DNA of 9,241 nucleotides, from NCBI GenBank assembly GCA_031259505.1, contig JAIRLL010000118.1, forward strand, positions 1 through 9,241. Direction: 5' to 3'. Under the pieces are notes generated by a model. It was given only the letters and a program-made list of their open reading frames with translations, was not told the origin of the DNA and ran no database searches. Source of the stretch: Tannerella sp. (GTDB lineage Bacteria; Bacteroidota; Bacteroidia; Bacteroidales; Tannerellaceae). Position numbers and translations under genes: made by a program. Position 1 is the stretch's first letter. Each line of letters starts with the position of its first letter. This document shows, in pieces, positions 1-6,511 of the stretch.

Positions 1-118
1 CCAAAAATGAACAAATTCATGATAATGTAATCGGAATGTATATTGAACGATATTATTTCAAGTCTGGATTATTTTTAAACTCCGCTTAATAGATGATTCA
101 ACGGGTTTAAGCCATGAC

Positions 119-555
119 CTATATATTGACAGATCCGGCGGAAGTCTTTTTCTTTTTTGCCACGCCGCCAAATCTTAAGAAATCCTCATAATCGACTTCC
201 GATGTAAACCCTATTTTTCCTGCTTTTATGTCATGAGTATACTGTTTGATAATTTTTTTTGCATACACCAGTCTTGCCTTGATATTATTGAATTTTTTAA
301 ACCCTTCATAATGCCGGAATCGTTCCATCTCATTAGATACCGGATTCCGGATAGAATATTCAACATATCAGGTTGCGTCCAAATTACCGCCTGCATCGCA
401 CAAGTGCGGCCAGATAATATCCTGTTTTCTCCGTCCCATTTTTTTCTGTCTATTGCTGCGACACTATATACATGAAAATCAGAACGTTTCTGCCTGTTTT
501 TGTCTATCACAGATTTCCAGACATTTATCGACCTTTGTATTCCGCTTATTTTCAA
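119..555 (-). pseudogene. Remnant of a tyrosine recombinase (integrase), N-terminal part only, frameshifted
   Basis: Two overlapping minus-strand reading segments appear to be one broken gene. The first (about 555 to 370) contains residues like 'AIDRKKWDGENRILSGRT', the pattern at the end of the arm-DNA-binding domain of Bacteroidetes tyrosine recombinases (a short beta strand, then a K-K-W-D turn). The second is in another frame, with an in-frame stop just upstream of its readable part, and runs to a stop at 119. It holds a lysine-rich helical stretch ('FKKFNNIKARLVYAKKIIKQ') such as follows that domain. No core-binding or catalytic domain (R...HxxR...Y) follows, so an active enzyme is impossible here. 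The fragment starts about 19 bases beyond the tmRNA 3' end, where integrases of ssrA-targeting elements usually lie. The assignment rests on remembered family patterns, not on a search; a spurious open stretch is the alternative. Confidence 0.5.
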
Positions 556-573
556 GCGATTACACCGCCATTG

Positions 574-971
574 TGGAGCTGGAGAGATTCGAACTCTCGT
601 CCAAACGAGGAACCGATTTGCTTTCTACATGCTTATCTTCGCCTTGATTTTCGAACGACAGCAAGACCGAAGCCACCAACTGCCGCCTTATTCCCTTGAT
701 TTAGCCCAAAGAACCGGGATATTTCTTCAGACGATCTTCGATATTGCCGTACCACCAATTCGGATAGCTTCGAAGCCAGAGCATCCGGGTGATATCTCGT
801 CCAAACACCTTGTGTAAGGATTAAGCTTTGATCTACTATACTTCAATCAAGCAGCGAGAGCGTAGTTGTTTTCGCCAGTTAATTATTCGTCGTCCGTGAT
901 TATAGTGCTGGGCAACGAGGCACTGCATGCTTACAAACCCTTTCTACCCGCTGTCAAAACCGGTCAGCCCC
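574..971 (-). ncRNA. ssrA: Transfer-messenger RNA (tmRNA)
   Basis: tmRNA rescues ribosomes stalled on broken mRNAs, acting first as alanyl-tRNA and then as a short mRNA that tags the nascent protein for proteolysis. On the minus strand the 5' end reads GGGGCTGACCGGTTTTGACAG (at 971), the usual tmRNA start. Its first seven bases pair with CAGCTCC at 581-575 (one G-U pair) to form the acceptor stem. The T arm is GAGAG-TTCGAAT-CTCTC at 598-582, with discriminator A at 574. The next genomic bases are CAA, so CCA is not fully encoded and must be added by a nucleotidyltransferase. The length of about 398 nt is normal for a one-piece tmRNA. The tag frame lies where expected, about 95 nt from the 5' end. 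It is a single-molecule form, not a permuted one. Confidence 0.96.
847..876 (-). CDS. tmRNA proteolysis tag reading frame, GENNYALAA plus stop
   Basis: Inside the tmRNA the codons GGC GAA AAC AAC TAC GCT CTC GCT GCT TGA encode GENNYALAA and a stop. Together with the alanine carried by the tmRNA itself the tag is AGENNYALAA. The ALAA ending is the degron recognised by ClpXP and related proteases. The resume codon is GGC at 876-874. I recall this tag type from Porphyromonas and related Bacteroidales, which supports the taxonomic call. Confidence 0.93.
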   Translation of the reverse strand, partial: GENNYALAA

Positions 972-1001
972 TTTGTTTCTGCAACAGATCGAAATCTGCC
1001 G

Positions 1002-1009
1002 CAAAGATA
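1002..1009 (-). promoter_or_regulatory. Probable ssrA promoter -7 box
   Basis: The minus-strand octamer TATCTTTG fits the Bacteroidota primary-sigma -7 consensus TAnnTTTG. It sits about 31 bases upstream of the mature tmRNA 5' end. That would give a precursor with a short 5' leader for RNase P to remove. No good TTTG -33 box is present at the usual 19-21 base spacing; the nearest TTTG is only 14 bases away. A small inverted repeat (CAGAT-CGAA-ATCTG, 985-998) falls around the expected start site and leader. Confidence 0.5.
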
Positions 1010-1101
1010 TGAAATGTTTTTGACAAAACAGGAGCGAACCGGATGTTTTTTGCGACAAATGTGTTTTTACGCTACGTGCAGTATAATCCAGTACACGAAA
1101 T

Positions 1102-1112
1102 TGTGATTCACA
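1102..1112. promoter_or_regulatory. Perfect palindrome TGTGA-T-TCACA, possible CRP/FNR-family operator
   Basis: TGTGATTCACA is an exact 5-bp inverted repeat with a one-base centre. It resembles half-sites of CRP/FNR-type regulators, although the classical E. coli site has a six-base spacer. It lies about 65-75 bases upstream of the probable -7 box of the TonB receptor gene, in the intergenic region divergent from ssrA. The sequence match is certain; function is inference. Confidence 0.25.
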
Positions 1113-1175
1113 GGAGACATATCAAATGTGATTTTTTCTTTATATGTTTTTTACAGTTCCGTAATAACTGTCCTC

Positions 1176-1183
1176 TACTTTTG
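1176..1183 (+). promoter_or_regulatory. Probable promoter -7 box for the TonB receptor gene
   Basis: TACTTTTG matches the Bacteroidota -7 consensus TAnnTTTG. It lies 25 bases before the ATG at 1209, leaving a short A-rich leader. The T-rich segment at 1147-1152 is near the right distance for a poor -33 element. The position argues against the alternative GTG start at 1128, which would lie upstream of this promoter. Confidence 0.45.
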
Positions 1184-1208
1184 CGGCGTAAATTTTAAAA
1201 ACAGAAAA

Positions 1209-4200
1209 ATGAAGAAATTGAATGAATTTTACTCGAAGTTGTTCGGCAGGATATTACTGTCGTGCATACTGTTAAACGTTTCAATGCCTCTTGTCCGGTC
1301 TCAGGGGACAAATGCTTCAGTTACGGGAAAAGTAACGGACGAAAACAGGGAAGCGGTTATCGGAGCGACGATTATCGTCAAAAATGAATCCACCGGTTTC
1401 GTGACAGGGACGGCTACCGACCATGCCGGCGAATACACCATCCGCCAGCTTCCGCTCGGCTCTCCCTATACGGTCAGCGTATCCTACATCGGATATGGAT
1501 CTCAACAGCAAACCGGATATGCGCTGGGACAGGGCGACCTGATACGGGTCGATTTCACGCTGAGGGAAGAGAATACGGAAATAGCCGAGGTACTGGTACA
1601 GGCCAACAGCCTGCGCAAAGGGATAGACCGGCTGGGCGAGTCGACGTCCATCTCTCCGAAAGACATACAGACGCTTCCGGTGAACGGACGCAATTTTACT
1701 TCGCTGACAGACCTTTCTCCAATGAGCGACGGCAGCAATCTGGCCGGACAGTTGGCCTCTTCCACTTCGTACATGATAGACGGAATGACGGCCAGAGGTC
1801 CGCTGTCGGGAGGCGCATCGAACAGAGGGCCCTATCTCTTGTCGATGGAAGCCATTCGCGAGTTTGAGGTGGTGACAAACAACTACGACGTGACGCTCGG
1901 ACGGGCTGGGGGAGGCTCCATCAGTTCGGTGACCAAATCAGGCACAAACCGGTTGACCGGCTCGGCTTTTGTCTATCATCGCGCCGACGAACTGTCGAGC
2001 CGGTACGACACGCGGGGCAACAGACGCAACGACACCTATTCCATCACGCAATACGGCTTTTCGTTAGGCGGCCCTGTTATCAAAAACAAATTGCATTATT
2101 TCGTTTCGTGGGATCATCAAACGGACAAACGCCCCCTGTATATAGCCGACATTCAAAGTCAGGAAGATGAAATACGATATATGATATCAAAAGAAAATCT
2201 GGATCAATTTCTGGAAATAGCACGCTCGCAATACGGAGTGGCCGATTCCCCACAGACCGGTTCATTTGATAAAACCCGCCCTTCAAACAGCGTATTCGCC
2301 AGAATCGACTGGCAGATCAATGCCACCAACCTGCTGACCATCCGCAATAATTTCAACAAAGACAAGAATATGCAGGGCGTCGGCGATAATACGACCATAA
2401 ATCTTTATGAAGTTTACGGCACACACGTCAGTCAGGACAACAGCATGTTAGCTTCGCTGCGTTCGGTGCTCGGACCAAGGCTGATGAACGAACTGAAGTT
2501 TCAGCATCTTTATACCAAAGACCACGGTCAACCCGGCGACCAGCTTCCGGCCGACAATATTCCCCGCGCCATCGTGGAGAACATCACTTCCGATATCGAT
2601 GGAAAGGAATACAGAACCAATATTCAACTCGGCGGACAGCGCTATTTGCCCGAACTGTTTATTAATAATGTATATCAGTTTGTAGACAATCTTTACTATT
2701 CTACAAACAGAATAAACTGGGTATTTGGGGCAGACATCATGTATACTCATCTTAACTCAATGGCGACCAGTGAAATGAACGGGCGCTTTTATTACAGTGG
2801 AATGGAGGCTTTCCTGGCTAACAAGCCGTATCGCTACGCACGTGAGGTGCCAGCGGGCGATCCGGCCGTCAGGCAGGGCGTCCTCAACTCGGCCGTCTAC
2901 GGGCAGATGCAGATGAAATTCTCCGGCGGATTCGAACTGGTCGCCGGCGTGCGTGCCGACCATACGGTCTACTTTGCCAATCCCGCCGACAATCCCCTGC
3001 TCACTTCCGAACTGGGCTTGAAAACGACAAACAAACTCAGCGCCTTTCAGATACAGCCCCGCGCACAGTTGACGTGGGACATTGGCAGACGGCAGACGGA
3101 TATCGTCCGCCTCGGCGCAGGAATATTCGGGTCTAACATGAACAATTACGCAATGGTCAACAATCTTGAATTTGACGGACTGCGCGTTGTCGCTTTTGAT
3201 CGTTCGGCGTCCAACAGCAGCGAACTGGGTATCACGCCCGACTTTCCCGGTTACCGTGCCAATCCGGCTACTGCCCCCGGCTCGGAATTGTTCGACCGCT
3301 TCGGGGTAGAGAAAGTTGCTACTTTCAATATCAACGGGGAAAATACGAAAATGCCCACCGTCTACAAGTTCAATCTCTCCTACAGCAGGTTTTTCTCCGA
3401 CCGTCTGCGGGCAGGAATCACTTTCTACGGCACGTATGGCCGAAACAATTATATGTATGTAGACCGAAACATGGTGGATGCCCCTTTCTTCACGCTCGCC
3501 AACGAAGCCAACCGCGGTGTATACGTGCCGGTATCGACCATCAGCGCTCAGCGAGGCACAACGGACTGGACGCAAAGCAAGAAATCGAACAGGATCGGCC
3601 GGGTTCTCGAACTGAACAGCGACGGCAAGGTCAATACCCATACTGCCGTGCTCGACGTGACGTGGCGTTACTTCAGGGACGGACAATTCAGCGCGAGCTA
3701 CACATGGAACAATACGCGGGACAATACGTCATACAACGGTAACGTGGCCAATTCCGCTACGCTCTATCAGATGATTAAAGACGATCCGCGCGACCTGGCC
3801 ACAATGAGTTATTCGGATGTACAGTATCGCCACAAGGCTGTTTTATTCGGGACACTGCCTTCGTTCTACGGCATCACGGCGGGAGTACGCTTTTCGGGAA
3901 TGGGCGGTACGCGCTATTCCATGGTGGTGAACGGAAATATCAACGGTGATTTCGTAAGCGGCAACGATCTGGCATACGTCTTCGACCCGAACGATGCGAA
4001 CACGCCACAGGACATCAGGGACGGAATCAATAATCTTTTAAACAGTGACGACGTGGCCGGAAGTTTCAAGGACTACCTTCGCAAAAGTTTCGGAAAGATA
4101 GCCGAACGCAACGGCGGCGTCAACGGTTTCTACGGCGTGTGGGACCTGCGCGTGACCAAGCATTTCCGGCTTTACCGCACACACGGCATCGAACTGTCGG

Positions 4201-4400
4201 CCGACATATTCAACGTGGCGAACCTCATAAACAAAGAAAAGGGACTGAGACACACGCTCTCGAAACAGAGCCTCTACAACGTGAGCGGATTCGATGCCGA
4301 TAAAAAACAGTATATCTACAGCGTCAACAATTCGGCTGGACGAATCACGCCGGGCGGTAATCCGTGGCAGATACAGCTCGGACTGAAATACGTTTTTTGA
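1209..4400 (+). CDS. Oar-like TonB-dependent outer-membrane receptor
   Basis: A 1063-residue outer-membrane protein expected to import or export a bulky ligand using TonB-ExbBD energy. Residues 1-32 are a signal peptide (KK near the start, hydrophobic ILLSCILLNV, cleavage probably near SQ|G). Residues about 36-118 form a carboxypeptidase-regulatory-like beta-sandwich ('TGKVTDENREAVIGATI', 'GEYTIRQLPLG'). Residues about 125-250 form the plug ('SYMIDGM', 'REFEVVTNNYDVTLGRAGGG', 'VTKSGTN'). The rest is a beta-barrel of alternating aromatic strands ending in LGLKYVF with the usual terminal Phe. The combination of plug wording and length fits Oar-like receptors rather than SusC, and no SusD gene follows. 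The reading frame is open back to a GTG at 1128, but ATG 1209 starts a clean signal peptide and lies just after a -7 box. The substrate is unknown. The next gene begins 48 bases downstream, probably co-transcribed. Confidence 0.88.
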   Translation: MKKLNEFYSKLFGRILLSCILLNVSMPLVRSQGTNASVTGKVTDENREAVIGATIIVKNESTGFVTGTATDHAGEYTIRQLPLGSPYTVSVSYIGYGSQQQTGYALGQGDLIRVDFTLREENTEIAEVLVQANSLRKGIDRLGESTSISPKDIQTLPVNGRNFTSLTDLSPMSDGSNLAGQLASSTSYMIDGMTARGPLSGGASNRGPYLLSMEAIREFEVVTNNYDVTLGRAGGGSISSVTKSGTNRLTGSAFVYHRADELSSRYDTRGNRRNDTYSITQYGFSLGGPVIKNKLHYFVSWDHQTDKRPLYIADIQSQEDEIRYMISKENLDQFLEIARSQYGVADSPQTGSFDKTRPSNSVFARIDWQINATNLLTIRNNFNKDKNMQGVGDNTTINLYEVYGTHVSQDNSMLASLRSVLGPRLMNELKFQHLYTKDHGQPGDQLPADNIPRAIVENITSDIDGKEYRTNIQLGGQRYLPELFINNVYQFVDNLYYSTNRINWVFGADIMYTHLNSMATSEMNGRFYYSGMEAFLANKPYRYAREVPAGDPAVRQGVLNSAVYGQMQMKFSGGFELVAGVRADHTVYFANPADNPLLTSELGLKTTNKLSAFQIQPRAQLTWDIGRRQTDIVRLGAGIFGSNMNNYAMVNNLEFDGLRVVAFDRSASNSSELGITPDFPGYRANPATAPGSELFDRFGVEKVATFNINGENTKMPTVYKFNLSYSRFFSDRLRAGITFYGTYGRNNYMYVDRNMVDAPFFTLANEANRGVYVPVSTISAQRGTTDWTQSKKSNRIGRVLELNSDGKVNTHTAVLDVTWRYFRDGQFSASYTWNNTRDNTSYNGNVANSATLYQMIKDDPRDLATMSYSDVQYRHKAVLFGTLPSFYGITAGVRFSGMGGTRYSMVVNGNINGDFVSGNDLAYVFDPNDANTPQDIRDGINNLLNSDDVAGSFKDYLRKSFGKIAERNGGVNGFYGVWDLRVTKHFRLYRTHGIELSADIFNVANLINKEKGLRHTLSKQSLYNVSGFDADKKQYIYSVNNSAGRITPGGNPWQIQLGLKYVF

Positions 4401-4448
4401 ATCAAACATCAATAAATCATATAAATAACAACTTAACAACAACGAAAC

Positions 4449-5057
4449 ATGAAAAAGAACGTGTTTACTCTCATTGTTGCAGTCGCCTTTGCCGTATCGA
4501 ACGTATTTGCCGGAAGCGACGCACCCGTCCCAGCCGTACGCAAGATGCTGTTTGCCGGTCTGAAAGACGGTTATTTTTCGTCCGATTACTACACAGGCGA
4601 TCAGATAGCCGAAAATTTCGACATATCACCCGAGGCCATGGACGAGTTTATAAACGGCGCTTTTTACGACGCTTTTAAAGACGTCGCCGTGAAAAAGAAC
4701 CTCCATCTGACTGTATGCGACGAAATGGCTAAGCGCATGATGGCCGATATCCGGTACGATTATGACGGAGATATGCTGTACAGCGATCTCTCGAAAATAA
4801 ACGAAAAAGAATATCGGGACGTACTGCAGCAGGCGCAAGCCGAGTATCTGCTGGTGTTCGATCAGTATTACATCAAAAAAGAAGGATACCCGTACGACAA
4901 TTTCGCGCATATATTCCACTATTCGGTGTACGATACATCTAAAAACAAAGTATATGACGGACATTACCGTTTCACTGCATTCGATCTCGGCACCTTGTCC
5001 ATGCTACAAAAGCAAATAAAGAAGGCGGCGGATAAATGCATCCGGAGCATACCGTAA
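4449..5057 (+). CDS. Exported protein of unknown function (202 aa)
   Basis: I do not recognise this family. Residues 1-21 form a signal peptide (KK, hydrophobic VFTLIVAVAFAVSNVF, AxA-like site VFA|G). There is no lipobox cysteine, so it is probably soluble in the periplasm or secreted. The mature part is rich in Asp, Tyr and Lys. It has an amphipathic N-terminal half ('YYTGDQIAENFDISPEAMDEF') and a C-terminal half of predicted beta strands ('AEYLLVFDQYYI', 'IFHYSVYDTSKNKVYDGHYRF') ending in a Lys-rich helix. That shape is vaguely like CsgG/TolB-type periplasmic alpha/beta folds, which is only a guess. One mature cysteine lies mid-protein ('LTVCDEM') and one near the end ('ADKCIRS'). It lies 48 bases after the receptor stop, same strand, with an A-rich upstream region, so a job linked to that receptor is the simplest inference. 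It converges with the next gene with only 20 bases between the stops and no visible hairpin. Confidence 0.75.
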   Translation: MKKNVFTLIVAVAFAVSNVFAGSDAPVPAVRKMLFAGLKDGYFSSDYYTGDQIAENFDISPEAMDEFINGAFYDAFKDVAVKKNLHLTVCDEMAKRMMADIRYDYDGDMLYSDLSKINEKEYRDVLQQAQAEYLLVFDQYYIKKEGYPYDNFAHIFHYSVYDTSKNKVYDGHYRFTAFDLGTLSMLQKQIKKAADKCIRSIP

Positions 5058-5077
5058 CACACTCATAACTTTGAATT

Positions 5078-5803
5078 TTAAACTTTCATCCGTTCCCACA
5101 TTCGTCCCGGCAGCAATCGCCAGAAAAAGACGGTCAGCGCATACCGCCAGTCGATGACGGCTATCCGTTTCCGTTTTCTCAACGCCCTGACGATATGGTG
5201 GGCAACGTATTCGACATCCATCAGCATGGGATAGCTCCTGTTTTTATCAAGCAACGAAGTAGCTACAAAACCGGGACGGATGTCGGTAAAGCAGATGGGC
5301 AGTTTCCGGATATGGGCAAGCTGAGACAATGCTTCGATATAAGTATTTTGAAAGCGTTTCGACGCCGAATACGACGGAGCTCCGCCCATTCCCTTAGTGC
5401 CCGCAACAGAACTGACGACGGCAATATGGCCGTCGTTTTGTTCACTGAAAAAATGGAATGCCGCCGTGACCATGCGCACGAATCCTTCCACGTTCGTGTC
5501 GACTGTTTTAATCTCAATATCAGGCAGTAGCTCCACATTATGGAACCCAATGCCCGATGTCAGCAAAAACAAATCCATGCCTCCCGTCTGCCGGATCAGC
5601 CGAAGCAGTCGTTGCGGCGCATCGGCTGCCGTAACATCCAATACTTCAACTGATATACGTTCGGGCGCCAGCGCCTGTAATTCATTCAGCGCCTCTTCAC
5701 GCCGTCCGGCAAGTCCCAGTTGCCAGCCGTCGCACAATAATACTTTGGCCACTTCGCGCCCGATGCCCGACGTGGCGCCCACAATAATCGCTTTCTTCAT
5801 CAT
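5078..5803 (-). CDS. Short-chain dehydrogenase/reductase (SDR), NADP-type
   Basis: A 241-residue cytoplasmic classical SDR with a Rossmann fold. The cofactor motif GATSGIG is at 9-15, with an RR pair at 34-35 after the second strand suggesting NADP(H). D56 in 'LDVT' is the adenine-contacting acid, N104 the structural Asn, S132 the catalytic Ser ('VVSSVAG'), and Y145/K149 the YxxxK pair ('YSASK'). 'IRPGFVAT' at 175-182 is the usual P-G stretch. The common NNAG motif is replaced by LTSG at 81-84. The C-terminus is basic and aromatic ('FFWRLLPGRMWERMKV') and could touch the membrane. The substrate cannot be read from sequence. Two adjacent ATG codons (5803 and 5800) are possible starts. The gene is monocistronic with its own promoter, divergent from the rplM operon and convergent with the exported protein. 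Confidence 0.9.
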   Translation of the reverse strand: MMKKAIIVGATSGIGREVAKVLLCDGWQLGLAGRREEALNELQALAPERISVEVLDVTAADAPQRLLRLIRQTGGMDLFLLTSGIGFHNVELLPDIEIKTVDTNVEGFVRMVTAAFHFFSEQNDGHIAVVSSVAGTKGMGGAPSYSASKRFQNTYIEALSQLAHIRKLPICFTDIRPGFVATSLLDKNRSYPMLMDVEYVAHHIVRALRKRKRIAVIDWRYALTVFFWRLLPGRMWERMKV

Positions 5804-5823
5804 ATACCAGTTCTAAATTCTTC

Positions 5824-5855
5824 CAAAGATAGGCACAATCATGCGGAAAACCAAA
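5824..5855 (-). promoter_or_regulatory. Promoter of the SDR gene (-33 TTTG, -7 TATCTTTG)
   Basis: On the minus strand TTTG (5855-5852) is followed after exactly 20 bases by TATCTTTG (5831-5824). This is a close match to the Bacteroidota primary-sigma promoter TTTG-N19-21-TAnnTTTG. Transcription would start about 10-15 bases before the ATG at 5803, giving a very short leader. Confidence 0.72.
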
Positions 5856-5902
5856 TAAAACACCTTGAAACGATTTTTTCTCACAAAAAAACGTCGATAT
5901 AT

Positions 5903-5933
5903 TTTTTTCAAAAGAAAAAATAGCGTACCTTTG
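5903..5933 (+). promoter_or_regulatory. Promoter of the rplM-rpsI-rpsB-tsf operon
   Basis: TACCTTTG at 5926-5933 is a perfect TAnnTTTG -7 box. The expected -33 region is a T-tract forming the left arm of an exact inverted repeat, TTTTTTC-AAAA-GAAAAAA (5903-5920). No clean TTTG is present at -33, so the A/T-tract may act as an UP-like element. Start of transcription is expected near 5940, which gives a leader of about 110 nt before the GTG of rplM. It is the only clear promoter I find for the four translation genes. Confidence 0.65.
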
Positions 5934-5939
5934 CAGGCC

Positions 5940-6052
5940 GATTATTATCAAAATGTATTAAGTTATTAATTTTTAGCATACTGTTATTTTCGTTTGTTCG
6001 GAGAAGGCATGAAAGCTAAAACGTATATTATTAATTAAAAAAGTTTTTAGCA
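5940..6052 (+). promoter_or_regulatory. rplM leader with two mutually exclusive pairings; candidate L13 autoregulatory element
   Basis: The segment TTTTTAGCA occurs twice in this leader, at 5970-5978 and 6044-6052, the second copy ending right at the GTG start codon (6053). Between them GCTAAAAC (6015-6022) can pair with TTTTAGC of the upstream copy (7 bp). Alternatively it can pair with GTTTTTAGC at 6043-6051 (8 bp with one bulged U). Only one pairing can form at a time, and the second buries the translation start region. Known background: r-protein mRNA leaders often bind their own protein, and I recall a predicted L13 leader class for Bacteroidia, not verified here. The regulatory role is inference. 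Confidence 0.45.
6009..6038 (+). CDS. Possible nine-codon leader peptide MKAKTYIIN
   Basis: ATG AAA GCT AAA ACG TAT ATT ATT AAT TAA forms a tiny frame preceded by GGAGAAGG (6000-6007), an unusually good Shine-Dalgarno sequence for this phylum. Its codons 3-5 cover the central pairing arm of the leader switch, and its stop falls in the loop of the downstream hairpin. Translation would therefore open the sequestering hairpin. A nine-codon frame in an A/T-rich leader can occur by chance, so confidence is low. Confidence 0.2.
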   Translation: MKAKTYIIN

Positions 6053-6508
6053 GTGGATACTTTGAGTTACAAGACCATTTCTGCAAATAAAGCAACCGTA
6101 AACAAAGAGTGGGTTGTTGTAGACGCAACAGACCAGTCGCTGGGACGTATTTGTTCGAAAGTAGCCAAACTTTTGCGCGGCAAATACAAGCCGAATTTCA
6201 CGCCCCATGTGGATTGTGGTGATAATGTAATCATTATCAATGCAGACAAAGTCGTTCTGACAGGAAACAAGTGGAACGACCGTATTTATTTTAAATTTAC
6301 CGGTTACCCCGGCGGGCAACGTGAGTATACCCCTGCGAGCCTGAAGGCCAAAGGGGAAGACCGCCTGTTTCGCAAAGCGATAAAAGGCATGTTGCCTAAA
6401 AACCGTTTGGGCGGCAAGTTGCTCAACAACCTGCACGTATATGCGGGAAGCGAGCATAATAAATCATCCGTAAATCCCAAATTGATAGATATAAATTCAC
6501 TCAAATAG
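6053..6508 (+). CDS. rplM: 50S ribosomal protein L13
   Basis: A 151-residue early-assembly protein of the large subunit that binds 23S rRNA. The start is MDTLSYKT, as in other Bacteroidales L13 proteins. Conserved blocks are 'WVVVDATDQSLGRICSKVAKLLRGK' (20-44), 'FTPHVDCGDNVIIINADKV' (49-67), 'YTGYPGG'-like 'FTGYPGGQRE' (82-91) and the L13 signature 'KGMLPKNRLGGK' (111-122). The start codon is GTG. An in-frame TAA at 6032-6034 and no intervening ATG leave no better choice upstream, and homologues begin at this residue. It is first in the operon, with rpsI starting three bases after its stop. Expression is probably controlled through the structured leader next to the GTG. Confidence 0.97.
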   Translation: MDTLSYKTISANKATVNKEWVVVDATDQSLGRICSKVAKLLRGKYKPNFTPHVDCGDNVIIINADKVVLTGNKWNDRIYFKFTGYPGGQREYTPASLKAKGEDRLFRKAIKGMLPKNRLGGKLLNNLHVYAGSEHNKSSVNPKLIDINSLK

Positions 6509-6511
6509 TTT

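Noticed and set aside
7..20. Small inverted repeat ATGAA-CAAA-TTCAT
   Set aside because: Five-bp A/T-rich stem with no context; likely chance.
81..548. 8-base direct repeat TCCGCTTA at 81-88 and 541-548 flanking the recombinase remnant, considered as attachment-site or target duplication
   Set aside because: One or two 8-base matches are expected by chance in 500 bases, and it does not match the tmRNA 3' end.
574..600. Isolated tRNA 3' half
   Set aside because: The T arm and acceptor strand belong to the tmRNA, since the matching 5' acceptor strand is at 965-971 and the tag frame lies between.
500..817. Plus-strand frame of 105 codons across 500-817
   Set aside because: It reads through the complement of the tmRNA and has no protein-like features.
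1082..1087. E. coli-style -10 box TATAAT before the receptor gene
   Set aside because: No -35 at proper spacing, and Bacteroidota primary sigma uses TAnnTTTG instead.
1128..1208. Upstream GTG extension of the receptor gene
   Set aside because: It would put extra residues before a clean signal peptide and lies upstream of the likely -7 box; ATG 1209 is the better start.
2757..3686. 309-codon open frame on the minus strand inside the receptor gene
   Set aside because: It is antisense to a well-supported TonB receptor barrel, has no recognisable domain and no promoter; long antisense frames are common in such coding sequence.
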